64,000 nt of DNA from Lingula anatina (lineage: Eukaryota; Brachiopoda; Lingulata; Lingulida; Lingulidae), in assembly GCF_001039355.2 (NCBI RefSeq), contig NW_019775390.1, forward strand, positions 313,160-377,159. Reading direction: 5' to 3'. Every line of letters begins with the position of its first letter. Within the stretch, counting starts at the first letter, position 1. A program made the translations under genes and the position numbers. Below are positions 35,601-47,631 of the stretch, piece after piece. The notes under the pieces are model-generated. The model did no database searches and was not told where the DNA came from. It was given only the letters and a program-made list of their open reading frames with translations.

Positions 35601-38600
35601 ATGGTAATTATTTAACCATATGCGAATCTTCTTACCAAAGATAAACTGCTTAGTACGCTCATTTTACTCCCGAAGGGGTGTACGGGTTTAAGGATTTTAT
35701 TTCTGTGAAAGGAAATCGTGAGATGCAGGTTTCTAAATGAAAGTTGTCATGTCCAAATGCTGGATAGAACAATGACTCCTATGTACGGAACCACGGTATT
35801 CAAGTTTGAAACACATAAAATGTTACGGTTAAAGTCATGCTAATTAATCTCCGGCACCATCGGTTTATTGCATACAGAAGCTGATGTGCATATATTCCAA
35901 AACCTATTGCGCGCTTTGACTCGTTGATACACGTGGTAGATGTTTATAAACAACAATACAATATACATATTGTGTTGTTATATCCATTATGGCGGACCCT
36001 GGGAGAGTGAGCAATGCCCCCCCCCCCCCCAAATCAATTTACTTCCTCCTAAAACTAGTTTTCAAGCAAAACGAGACAAAATTAAGCATCCCTGGACTCT
36101 ACAAATCACACAGCAAAACTGTCCTCGTCTACTAAGCTGCTTTCCTCATGCTCTGTTCAGCAACCTCCCAAAAGAATATAATAATTATAATTAATCCTAA
36201 CCTGCCAGTGTTTACGCTGATAAGTCTGCTAAGATATATTATGTAGATATAGAGGTAAAATCGGCAGAATATTCAATATGATAAAATTTTTATGAGATAT
36301 ATAGGAAAAACAACCGACGTGAACAGGTGGATAAGACTGTGTATCCCATGTGGACCCCCTCCCCCCCCCCCCAATCTGAATATCTTTTTAAATTTCCACA
36401 CATATCTCCACGTGTCTTCCACGATGTCAAACACACACCCCGTCCACGTGCCTTCCTTTGGGACAGCCGCCATGTTTGATACGAAACCTCCCAGCAGATT
36501 AATCCAACCCAGGCCAATGGAGGAAACTGTGTGTCCTCACTAATAATAATATTAAGAACCATTTATGCCAAAAATATCTCCATTTCTCATTTCTGTAGTC
36601 AAACTATGGATCATTCTTGGTAAACACTCCGGGAAAATTGATGTGCGGTAGTCAACTTAATACACCGGAGACTTCTTCAAAGCAATGTCCGGCGGCTAGT
36701 TAGCGACCGAGGACACAGGCTGTCCGCCCTCGATATTTGAATTCTCGGTAATCTTGCTTTGGATTGAGCGTCTGTTGTCGTATGTAACGTTGCGGCTAAT
36801 CAAATTTCCAGGAAAAGCTCTTGATGCACGTATTAGCACTAGTGTACTGTCATCAACCCAGAGGATTGTTTTAATTCAGAAGAACGCTGCTTAATCATAG
36901 AAGCAAGTGCATGGTTAAACGGTTTGGGCTTCACTTCGATAACAAAGTAATAAAGCAAAACAATATACTATTTGGCTTGTGCCAAATGATGCAATTTTAA
37001 CAAAAAGCAACGTCACATGTTAAATAATACTGCCGTAATATGAATTATTATGTAAAAGTCGTAAAACCGAATAGAACAGTTAGTGTAACGGCGTCCCGCG
37101 TGTATTTAATCAATCAGTGACCTTTACTGCATCAGAAATTGTAATCTAAGTATTGCAAACAAGCAATCATTGTAAACAACTTGTTATTGCTTTACACAAC
37201 CAGGGATGAAAAGGAAAAACGGACCTATAACAACAAGTGTGGTAGAGAGAGAGATAACAATTGCAACATCGCCTAAGAATTCACAAACTAAGCAATGAAA
37301 ACAATTCATGGAAGCGAAACAAAAACAAATGAAATTGAACAACACGGGAAGCTTATTACATTAGACACCTCAAAGAAAATGCTTTTTTCTGCCTGAAAAA
37401 CAATCCTCAATTTCAACTCCCAAATGCACGACATTTGGTCCATTTCTCTCCGAGTAATTCTGTATTCCGCATAAAGAAGCTTCGTTGAATACCATTAAAC
37501 CAAAGTATCTACCGAATATCACCCAACTCGTTGATAATTCTGGATTTTATTTCAAAACACTACGTGAAACAATTACTTTCAGTGGAATCTGTGGCTTGAA
37601 AACATATTCCCTTTCATCAAGTTATAAAAATGTCAGTAACAACTACCAACAGACAATCCAGTTGACATTATCAGCAGAGTCCCATGGCTTTTTTAATAAT
37701 GGAACTGATCGCTATGTTTACGTGTTTCATGAATCCCCGAGCTTTGAACAGCTCAGAAAACAGAACAACAATGTATACTTAAGATATCCGAAGCATTTAT
37801 TATGGTTCAGATAACATGTATGATGTTTGCTTGATATTCGATCCAAGTAATTGTGAGTTTTAATCTCTCAAAATCAATAGATGAAAAGTTGATAGGTCTT
37901 GCAATTCGGACAAAAGCCTAGGACAGCGAGCTCCCCATTGGTGTACGTAAAACCTTAATTACCCGATCTAATATAATACAAAATGTTAAGACACGATAAA
38001 CAGGAGATGGATCGTTAAAGACAATTTTTGACATGGACACTTGCAGGATTTCACGGTGACAATTAACGTGAAACACGTTTATTGTATTCAGGTTTCTATT
38101 AAACATGAATATTCTAGGCGTTGGCGTATGTGAACAATTTTCATACGTACAAAACACAACTGGCTATAAAGCAAAGACAAGGTTTATGTATGAAAGAAGA
38201 TTTCAGGGTCATGGTCCACATTGAGTAATTATATCCATGCTCAGTGCATACATATTCAAGCAACTATCACGTACATAAACCTTATTTTAAAGTATCTGTA
38301 TATATGATAAATCGCTCGCTTCTACATATTGTTATTACTTTTATATAATCATTATTAATTCATTTATTTATTATTAGTTAAAATAACGCAGGCGAGCACA
38401 TAATGCTGCGTCGACTTGCCGCCTGCTTTCGAATTTATTTATTTTGTATATTTGTTTATTATAGTAAAAGCTTCTACATACATGTACGTACCAGTAGGTA
38501 TACGTACAACTTCACTGTCATGACCATAAGTTATAAAAAGCAAAGCGCATTTGCAACATTTTAAGGTTCGATTTTAGGTTCATGATCAATACACTGAGCG

Positions 38601-40327
38601 ATATCTCTGTCCACAGTTTAAGAACTGGGACGACGGAATCAACGTGTTTGTCTGTCAACCTTTTAAACGCCGAAGATGTGAAGAGGTAATTTCCGTCTCG
38701 GCGAAAGCTTTGACGCATTTCCTGCCAGATGACAGTGAGCACAATTGTAAGATTTCAATGGTTTCCGCGTTGGATGGATTAGTCAACAAAATGTTGCGTG
38801 CACTTGAGAAAAAAACCGACCCTAAGCTGGGTGTGCTTGAACAGAAATGAACTTTACACGCACTAGTCTAAGGCATTACAACAACAGAGGTGTGCAACTT
38901 GGCATAAACCTATTCGTTCTTTTCTGCCTCACAATAAAAGTAATTTGGTTATGTCATAAGAAGTCCTGTTTAAATGAATTTTCACAAGACAGTGTATTGG
39001 TTACCCCTTATTAAAAGCAATTTTGATGACAGCGATCATCGCGTCATCTTCAAAGAACGCACCTGGTCACCGGTACCCGCGAACCATGGTTCTGACATCA
39101 AGGCCGGAGATGGTTTCCAACCCAGGTCTACAGGATGACATATTATACCGGGATACAAGAAATGAAGTTTCCAGGGCTCTATGACGGTTATTTCATTATC
39201 AACCTCGACTAAATATAGCAAATTCCATTTACGTTATTTCGACGGATGACGCATGCAGCTGTTAATTACCAAGGATAATTAGACTCACTTTACAGTATAT
39301 TATCGGAATGATAATTGGTATATGCAGATACATTACCCAAATTATTGAACAATTTCTTAAAACAACGCCACTTATAAAGAAAAGCACCATAATGATGTAG
39401 TTGGACGTCTCGCTAGTTAATTTGAGAAAATCTAGACACCACAAATCCCGTTGTCAAACGATAGTCGTTTCTAATGACAATTTCAGTTTGTTTTTTCTCT
39501 TTTTAATAAGTGCTATCATACTTTGAGTGCTAGTGTATCAGTATCATTCTCTGCCTAGGAGGGGTGGAGCCTCCCCGTCCTCTTCTGCTGGAAACAATTT
39601 GCGTGTACAACACGCGGACGGAAAGGGGTGGAGTCTATCTGCTTATCGCTGTATGTCTCAATAATACACTATTTTTTTGGCACGTGGATTTTATTGGTGT
39701 TGTTTAAGAACCTGTTCCTAATAATTTAAACACGTGTTTCCTCCATCCTAAAGGCTCAGTTTTTACAATGCATTTGACGTTGCAGGAAACATTGGGTGTG
39801 TTCTGCCGTTTTTTTTTACTGGTTTTGTGCATTGTTCTCGGAAATTTTTCTTCCATCAAAGTCTGAACTTTTAACGAAGGTTATAGTTTCTGGCCATGAC
39901 AGCCGAATCCGATAAAAATACATGTGCAGCAATTTTATTCCACTTGTGGTTACGCGAATAAAGCAACTACATTAAATGTGTATTTTTGCGAATTATGTGC
40001 ATCGAATTTTTTTAATAGACGAATGCACCTATACTTGCTAACTTATACGCATTCTAGGCCCTGTAAACCCCCTCTCTCTCTCTCTCTCTCTCCAATATAT
40101 CTGGACACATCTTCCTTATTTCTATTCCATTTTTATCTTCGAGGCAATAAGTAGAAGTGGGGAGGAGTCTTCTCATTCTGAACTTTCCTCAGAAATGAAC
40201 TGAATAATTACATCATAAGCCATAACATTATGTGGAAGATTCGCTTGCAATGAATCGAACCATTTTAACTGGCGGGACGTTCATAATGGAGATTGGAAAG
40301 GGTGCGTCTGACTAGAACTGTGTCTTT
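35601..40327. other. Long non-coding interval inside the presumed intron
   Basis: Poly-C runs at 36,017-36,030 and 36,355-36,372 and a CT tract at 40,073-40,092. The longest open frame (37,485-37,814, 109 codons) has no recognised domain. No exon with EF-hand loops was found. Confidence 0.55.
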
Positions 40328-40549
40328 GGGTGTATTCCCAGAGATCGATCCAGGGATTAAGATTTAGATCGATCTAACTTTCTGGGGGTTCACGCTAAAT
40401 TGCAGTCAGCCGAGCGCGCACCATAGTTAATTACCCCCTTACAGCTTTCAGTAGGCGGGACAGACGCTAAAGCCGGCTAAGCTGACAGTAATCAAGTGAG
40501 ACTCCCCACAGGGATAGATCGATCTAAAATCTATGGAAATGGGGTCTTT
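40328..40549. mobile_element. MITE family R, copy 2
   Basis: TTTAGATCGATCTAACTTTC and AGATCGATCTAAAATC near the two ends, with CACGCTAAATTGCAGTCAG, AGTTAATTACCCCCTTACAG and a closing AAATGGGGTC between and after. Non-coding. Confidence 0.7.
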
Positions 40550-40734
40550 GTCTCTTTCTCTCGGTGTGCAAACCACCCGTTATCTAATGATTACAGCAAT
40601 TAAGTAATGGCCTTACTACACTGCAGATCTTACCTAACCTGACTTAAATAACTGACTGTGGCATCACGTTTTGATTTCATGCACGTGAACACTGGATATT
40701 TTTCCATAGATAATATGGAGTCTCATATTTGAAC

Positions 40735-40945
40735 TGCTTGCACTTAAACTGTAATAGTAAGAATTGGTCGAAACAACGTTGTACTGAGTGCGTCAAGGTG
40801 AAAAATGCTGATTGTCATTTTTGAACCACAACTTTGAAGCGTGTTATCGAGGCAGTGTCAAACCAAGTAAAACCCAAAGAGCCACGATACCAACCCAGAA
40901 TTGATTTAAGCCTTTTAAATAAGCTATTGAGAGTTGATTCAGGAT
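40735..40945 (+). repeat. Dispersed repeat, inverted relative to 59,885-60,090
   Basis: Shares AAAAATGCTGATTGTCATTT, TTTGAACCACAACTTTGAAG and AAAACCCAAAGAGCCACGAT with the reverse strand near 60 kb, over about 200 bp. No ends were recognised. Confidence 0.75.
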
Positions 40946-42505
40946 ATTGTCACCAAAACACCTTACTTTATGCCTTAAATACATTATTTTGGGTAATAGA
41001 TAAATCTCCAATGTTCAGTGACTAAATTAATTGACATTTACACATTTCATCTTACGGGTGACGTCATAACTGTGATTTTTGGGCAAAAACTGAAAAATCG
41101 GTTTTTCATAATTCTCCTTTACCTGAGCACCCACGATGACTTTTCTAATGCCAATTTAATGACACTATTTAATACCCCAAATCCCTGCCAGCGATTTTTA
41201 CTAAATGCCTTAGTTCAAAACTACACAACAAAAGTATCTAAACCAAAATGTCAGTACGGGATTGTAGCACATACATTCGCGGTCAACTCTGCCAATTTTT
41301 TGTGATAAAATCTTGTTCAAGTTACGATTACTTTCTCACCTCAGAATAGAAGGGTGTTAAACTGACGACGAAAGCTTTGAGTTGCCTGTGCTGATACATT
41401 GCAATAGGAAATATACTTGGGGTAAAAGCCGATCTTTTATATTTTCAAGGAGATTTCTGTTGCTTTAAATCAGCACAAAGATAGATGCATTATTGAATAA
41501 TTTGATGCAGGGAAATCCTCATTTTCGGTATCTGAATGATAATAAAGGGTTACAATACCCTTAAATAGATAGCTAATCTCTTTACTGTGACCCTGTGGTG
41601 AAATCTTAAGGATGATTACATGGCTGGTAATTGTTTGCATAACTACTCAGGCACTGTCACTTACGACGTCTCTGACCTCCACCGGGGCCACAGTTTGATT
41701 TTTCACGGGATATTCATAGATAGATAAATAAACAGTCATTTGATTCTTTGCCACCCTGTAATGAAATCTATGATAATTGCATGACTGGTTGTTATTTACA
41801 TAACTGCTCAGGCACTGCCACTTTACAGGCCCAAGCCAAGTCCCTTTGACAACAACCAAAACGGTTAATTGCTCATCAGTGGCAATAAAAACAGCCCCTT
41901 ATGTAAAGCATGTTACTTCAGTGTGCTAATGTACTTTAGACCATGTGACTTTTTTCAGCAGACAGACAAGACAAGAAAGGTTGTATAACGAGCGTTAATT
42001 ATATCAGCGTGAACCCCAGCTCCCACTGAGCTCCTGCATAGCGAGTACAATGCCATCAGCACGCGTGCGGATTTATTGCTTCCATCTGGCCCAAAGTTAG
42101 AGGTTCGCCTTAGCAAACATATCCTTAGATTAATTACTGCGGTACTGGTAGGGGGTACCGTCATGTAATAATCATCTCCGAAAACAATTAAGTAATGACC
42201 TTTATTCACTGAAGATATTTCATAAGCTGCCTAAAATAAATGACAAAATCACGTTTAGTTATCAAACACGTAAACTCGGAAGATCTTTCCAGATATAATA
42301 AGGGGTATCCCAATTGCATTATAAATATATAATAGAAACTTGTCTTTATCCACTGCTCTCTTTTTCCCTTGATATAATTTCAAATATCAGTTTACGATCT
42401 TCTTGGTGCGTTCAGAATGTGGACGTGCCATCGGCTGTTTATCGCGTACGTTTGCACCAGTACATCGTAACTATTATCAATAAAAACAATCATTGCCATA
42501 ACAAT

Positions 42506-42665
42506 GACGTAACCATGACATACCATGATGTTACCATGACATTATCATGATGTAACCATGACATTACCATGATGTTACTTTGACATATACCATGATGTTA
42601 CCATTACATATACCATGATGTTACCATTATATATATATATCATGATGTTACCATTACATAACATC
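42506..42665. repeat. CATGATGTTACC minisatellite, copy 1
   Basis: About seven imperfect units of 18-24 bp built on CATGATGTTACCAT plus TACATATAC or GACAT. It lies about 235 bp downstream (minus strand) of the EF1 exon, inside the intron. Confidence 0.85.
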
Positions 42666-42899
42666 GACGCAACCGTGATTATATCAATACGAGTCATTTA
42701 TGACACTACGGACACAATTTTTGGTTTTCAATCAAATTACCAAAGCAAAATGAATTGCTATTCATGTTCTAAGTTTTTGAAAGATGTATTACCTCCTTGA
42801 TTATCCATTTTTATATAAAACAAGTCTCTGTTTTTTATCTCTGAATGCATGTAAAAGATTTGATAAGATAGATATAAGATAAATAACTGAAGTACTCAC

Positions 42900-43043
42900 G
42901 ATCTCCGTCCATTGCTTCCATAGCGTCCTTGAGTTCAAAATATGTTGGTCGTTCGCCGAGCGATCTGAGAACTTCTCCCAATTCTTCCGTGGTAATCATC
43001 CCATTTCCGTCTTTGTCAAACACATTGAACGCCTCTTCAAATT
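42900..43043 (-). CDS. Calmodulin-like EF-hand exon (EF1 and start of EF2), copy 1
   Basis: This matches the exon at 44,655-44,798 base for base as far as I can see, displaced by 1,755 bp. It has the same splice sites, phases, loop [12 protein letters not shown] and ending MDGD. It lies in a 1,754-bp block (41,402-43,155) that is repeated directly after a single N at 43,156. I saw one base change between the blocks outside the exon. Either this is a very young tandem duplication or, more likely, two overlapping contigs were not merged. In the second case only one EF1 exon exists. The exon cannot make a protein alone: it needs an N-terminal exon upstream and the EF2/EF3 exon downstream at 18.0 or 15.2 kb, across about 25 kb of intron. 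Confidence 0.8.
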
Positions 43044-44260
43044 CTATTAGTGTACAACAGAAAAGATTTGTTTTAATCCAGAAAAATCCCCTTGGATATG
43101 TATGTTATGTTTTGCAACACGAATACGACTTTATTGAGCAAAATTTATCGCATGTNCAATAGGAAATATACTTGGGGTAAAAGCCGATCTTTTATATTTT
43201 CAAGGAGATTTCTGTTGCTTTAAATCAGCACAAAGATAGATGCATTATTGAATAATTTGATGCAGGGAAATCCTCATTTTCGGTATCTGAATGATAATAA
43301 AGGGTTACAATACCCTTAAATAGATAGCTAATATCTTTACTGTGACCCTGTGGTGAAATCTTAAGGATGATTACATGGCTGGTAATTGTTTGCATAACTA
43401 CTCAGGCACTGTCACTTACGACGTCTCTGACCTCCACCGGGGCCACAGTTTGATTTTTCACGGGATATTCATAGATAGATAAATAAACAGTCATTTGATT
43501 CTTTGCCACCCTGTAATGAAATCTATGATAATTGCATGACTGGTTGTTATTTACATAACTGCTCAGGCACTGCCACTTTACAGGCCCAAGCCAAGTCCCT
43601 TTGACAACAACCAAAACGGTTAATTGCTCATCAGTGGCAATAAAAACAGCCCCTTATGTAAAGCATGTTACTTCAGTGTGCTAATGTACTTTAGACCATG
43701 TGACTTTTTTCAGCAGACAGACAAGACAAGAAAGGTTGTATAACGAGCGTTAATTATATCAGCGTGAACCCCAGCTCCCACTGAGCTCCTGCATAGCGAG
43801 TACAATGCCATCAGCACGCGTGCGGATTTATTGCTTCCATCTGGCCCAAAGTTAGAGGTTCGCCTTAGCAAACATATCCTTAGATTAATTACTGCGGTAC
43901 TGGTAGGGGGTACCGTCATGTAATAATCATCTCCGAAAACAATTAAGTAATGACCTTTATTCACTGAAGATATTTCATAAGCTGCCTAAAATAAATGACA
44001 AAATCACGTTTAGTTATCAAACACGTAAACTCGGAAGATCTTTCCAGATATAATAAGGGGTATCCCAATTGCATTATAAATATATAATAGAAACTTGTCT
44101 TTATCCACTGCTCTCTTTTTCCCTTGATATAATTTCAAATATCAGTTTACGATCTTCTTGGTGCGTTCAGAATGTGGACGTGCCATCGGCTGTTTATCGC
44201 GTACGTTTGCACCAGTACATCGTAACTATTATCAATAAAAACAATCATTGCCATAACAAT

Positions 44261-44420
44261 GACGTAACCATGACATACCATGATGTTACCATGACATTAT
44301 CATGATGTAACCATGACATTACCATGATGTTACTTTGACATATACCATGATGTTACCATTACATATACCATGATGTTACCATTATATATATATATCATGA
44401 TGTTACCATTACATAACATC
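44261..44420. repeat. CATGATGTTACC minisatellite, copy 2
   Basis: Identical array in block E2. An identical unit count in both blocks argues for assembly overlap, since such arrays normally change length quickly. Confidence 0.85.
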
Positions 44421-44654
44421 GACGCAACCGTGATTATATCAATACGAGTCATTTATGACACTACGGACACAATTTTTGGTTTTCAATCAAATTACCAAAG
44501 CAAAATGAATTGCTATTCATGTTCTAAGTTTTTGAAAGATGTATTACCTCCTTGATTATCCATTTTTATATAAAACAAGTCTCTGTTTTTTATCTCTGAA
44601 TGCATGTAAAAGATTTGATAAGATAGATATAAGATAAATAACTGAAGTACTCAC

Positions 44655-44798
44655 GATCTCCGTCCATTGCTTCCATAGCGTCCTTGAGTTCAAAATATGT
44701 TGGTCGTTCGCCGAGCGATCTGAGAACTTCTCCCAATTCTTCCGTGGTAATCATCCCATTTCCGTCTTTGTCAAACACATTGAACGCCTCTTCAAATT
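44655..44798 (-). CDS. Calmodulin-like EF-hand exon (EF1 and start of EF2), copy 2
   Basis: This is an internal 144-bp coding exon. The acceptor is ...cactaatag and the donor is GGAGATC|gtgagt. It encodes 47 whole residues with a split codon at each end (phase 1 in, phase 1 out). The frame reads F-E-E-A-F-N-V-F and then the first calcium loop [12 protein letters not shown], with all the usual acidic and Gly positions. Helix [13 protein letters not shown] and the opening of loop 2 (MDGD) follow. Vertebrate calmodulin genes, as I recall them, have a 144-bp exon with these same ends, so the family call is strong. Loop 2 is completed only by splicing to the 176-bp exon at 18,088 or 15,321, giving [12 protein letters not shown]. 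The expected short upstream exon carrying the initiator Met was not found in 44.9-64 kb. The product would be a small calcium-sensor protein; whether it is calmodulin-like or troponin-C-like in role cannot be told. Confidence 0.88.
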
Positions 44799-44910
44799 CT
44801 ATTAGTGTACAACAGAAAAGATTTGTTTTAATCCAGAAAAATCCCCTTGGATATGTATGTTATGTTTTGCAACACGAATACGACTTTATTGAGCAAAATT
44901 TATCGCATGT

Positions 44911-46267
44911 TTATATCATTAGTGTCTTTTGAATGCACTATCCAAAAACTTGAATAGTGATGAACATCTATATATGTGTATAAATTCAGTAGAATGGGTT
45001 TCGTTCTTTGAAATCAGTCGTGACATTTGTATCAATAATTCGAAAAAATGTCAATTTAGTTTGATGTTTTAAGATAAAATCCTAGCACTGGGAAGACCCA
45101 AGAGGCTTCAAAGGCAGGATTATGGAACGTTTTCTGTCAGTTTTCATTAAATCTCCATATAACTGTACTTTACTGGTAACAAGTGCTAAAAGATTACACA
45201 CTCTGTATTTTAACCATTGTTGTGATCAGGTTTATCTTTTATTTTGAAAGGCGTTTTGGAGACAAATAACACATGAATGCATTATTGAGGTGGTCATTAC
45301 TGTACATACACGTTAGATGTACGTCTTGCTGCGGTCGTATTTAGCTTCTTTTAACAATTGAGAAGAGATTGAGTCTATGAATGATATTATTTTGTCTCTT
45401 GCTGGCATCCGTTTCTTCTCCGTCAAAGAAAACTGAAAACTGTTTACACTGTTTTGAGCCTGAACAGAGAATAGGTACGATGACGTGCCTCTTTAGTCTT
45501 TTCTAGAAGAATGGAAGATAAATTTGGCCGAACATGTTATATATAATAACAAAAGTTGACTTTCTGCACAGTATTTACATAAATTTTAAAATCTCTTAAA
45601 ATCAAAATTGTAAATAATAAGTTATCTTTAACCCAAGCGGCGAAATAAAAAAACTCAGCTTTTTTGGGGGGAAATTACCTACTGGAAAAAACTCACATTT
45701 AATTGATACTTTTGTAAAAAAAAAAAAAAGAACAAACTCAAACTCAAACTCGATGAATTATTTTTATGGAAAGATATGAGAAAGCTCGTTAGGTTTGAGG
45801 ACGTGAAATGATAAAATATGGCTGAAAAAGCCAACTTTCATATTGAGGCACTTCTCCAAGAAGGCAGCCTGAGAAGGCTATCCAATGTAGAGCTTTCAGA
45901 ATCAAATTAGGTCAAGGTCGAGGTCGACTAGGTCAACGTTGGCTTTACGAACAACAACTCTAGAAGAAACAACTGTGCAACAGATTAGAGCATTGGATTT
46001 CATTGCTTTTAGCTACCATGGAAACATGCACTGGTTTATGACAAGAGAATTCTGTTCAAAAGAGATATTGTTCTTGTCTTAATCAAAAATGGAATCTTTG
46101 AAAACTTATTTTCTGCAATTATAGCATGTTGGATGTCAATCATACATGTCAGACCTCGTCTTTCTCAACTATAAGAAAAAAGACTTTTGAAGGAATACAA
46201 CTGGAAACCGTTGGTCGGATGTTTACAACGTTTTCTCAAAAACAAAAGAGAAAAGATAAAAAAAACT
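44911..46267. other. No recognisable gene
   Basis: This is where the N-terminal exon of the EF-hand gene would be looked for first. No short minus-strand exon ending in phase 1 with calmodulin-like residues was found. Confidence 0.5.
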
Positions 46268-46560
46268 AGAAAAGCACTCAGAGAGCGCAGACCTCCGCGA
46301 AGGCAGCAAAGCCTCCATCCAATGCCGTTTCACCCCTAAATTTTCGATATTTTTGATTTTTGATTATTGATTGACAATTGATCCGGATCATCGCCAAAAA
46401 CTAATCACTTCTAAGTTAACCCATTTCTGACCTACCCTGAAAATTCCATCGAAATTCATCCCTAACTTCTCGAGTTATGTTGATGACAAACAAAAAAACA
46501 AACAAACAAACAAACAAACAAACAGGGGTGAAAGCATAACCTCCTTGGTGGAGGTAATAA
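46268..46560 (-). mobile_element. ACCTCCGCC-family element, copy 3 (reverse)
   Basis: CTAGAAAAGCACTCAGAGAG at the left and CCTCCTTGGTGGAGGT at the right. It has a CAAA run (46,492-46,524) and a single GATCCGGATCATCGCC unit. Same family as 4,757 and 28,388, opposite orientation. Confidence 0.75.
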
Positions 46561-46654
46561 GAAACTTAGAAAGGATAAGAATAAAGTGAATAAGAAAAAA
46601 AAAAAAGAGAGGCAAAGGCAAAGAGTGCCAAATACCCCATCTGTGACACGGCTG

Positions 46655-46656
46655 TT

Positions 46657-46715
<59 letters not shown>
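46655..46715. repeat. Compound (TA)n(GA)n microsatellite
   Basis: About 25 bp of TA followed directly by 36 bp of GA. Confidence 0.95.
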
Positions 46716-46718
<3 letters not shown>

Positions 46719-46855
46719 CAGAAAAACAGTACAGTGTATCCTTGCAGGCTGCAGGTATGTCGGCTCTAACCTTTGATTTTGTCTGTGGTGAAGCCGTAGT
46801 CAGATTTGGCTACCACCGGCATACTTTGTCGTCTTGTAGTCTGAAAAAAAAATAA

Positions 46856-46857
<2 letters not shown>

Positions 46858-46911
<54 letters not shown>
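46858..46911. repeat. (AAT)n microsatellite
   Basis: About 17 perfect AAT units. Confidence 0.95.
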
Positions 46912-46912
<1 letters not shown>

Positions 46913-47410
46913 GTTAATTTAGCTAATATTTACGTACAAAATATTTATCAGAAATTTGAATACCGACAAAGCTTTAAAAAGTAATTAAGATAATAATGAT
47001 AAAATAGAATCCTGAATTTTATGATGAGAAATTACATATATATAATAAAATCAACCAATTCCTTGAATGACAAAGATCACATTTCATTCAAGGGTGTCGA
47101 TCTTAATTGTTTGAAATATAATAAGAATTTTGTTTAAATATTTTGATGCACATACAGTTTAAGTTTCACAAAATTATATTTCAAAACGTGGATACATATT
47201 TTAAGGCACCTTAAAGCCAGATTTAAATACTATAAGATGCGATTATGGTATTAATCGATTATATTTCCAAACGGTTTGAAGGCGACATGAAGGCAAATAT
47301 TTTAATGACTAAATGGCCTCCAAACAGAAAAAGCTGAAGCAAGCAGGACAAACTTTACAACATTTGACACTGTATTTAAGAAAAAAGAGCACACAGGCAG
47401 ACGGTCGTAG

Positions 47411-47631
47411 ACTGTGTTCCCATAAACCTATCGCACTAGCAGGATCGATCTAAGGGGAGGGGATTCTTGCTAAATTGCATTCAGTTTAAGAGGCTTAAAT
47501 GTCTGTCCCACCCACTGAAGCTGCTAGGGGGTAATTAACTTTTTTCGCCCTTAAACTAAATGCAATTTAGCGAGAAACCCCTAGGACATAGACCGAGCTT
47601 GTTAGTACCATGGGGTATGGGAATGGTCCCT
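47411..47631. mobile_element. MITE family R, copy 3
   Basis: CAGGATCGATCTAAGGGGAG, TTGCTAAATTGCATTCAG, CCACTGAAGCTGCTAGGGGG then TAATTAAC, AATTTAGCGAGAAACCCC and a closing TGGGAATGGTCCC. The two halves are roughly inverted about the middle. Confidence 0.75.

Larger units (their letters stand above)
41402..43155. repeat. Near-identical tandem block E1
   Basis: 1,754 bp, starting CAATAGGAAATATACTTGGG. Its copy starts right after the N at 43,156. I saw one clear substitution (CTAATCTC against CTAATATC) between the copies. It contains the EF1 exon and the CATGATGTTACC minisatellite. Confidence 0.97.
43157..44910. repeat. Near-identical tandem block E2
   Basis: Second copy of the 1,754-bp block, continuing without a break into unique DNA at 44,911. 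It contains the second EF1 exon. Confidence 0.97.

Noticed and set aside
37485-37814. 109-codon plus-strand open frame
   Set aside because: No recognised domain, no duplicated copy to compare and no promoter or splice evidence; length is within chance for this AT content.
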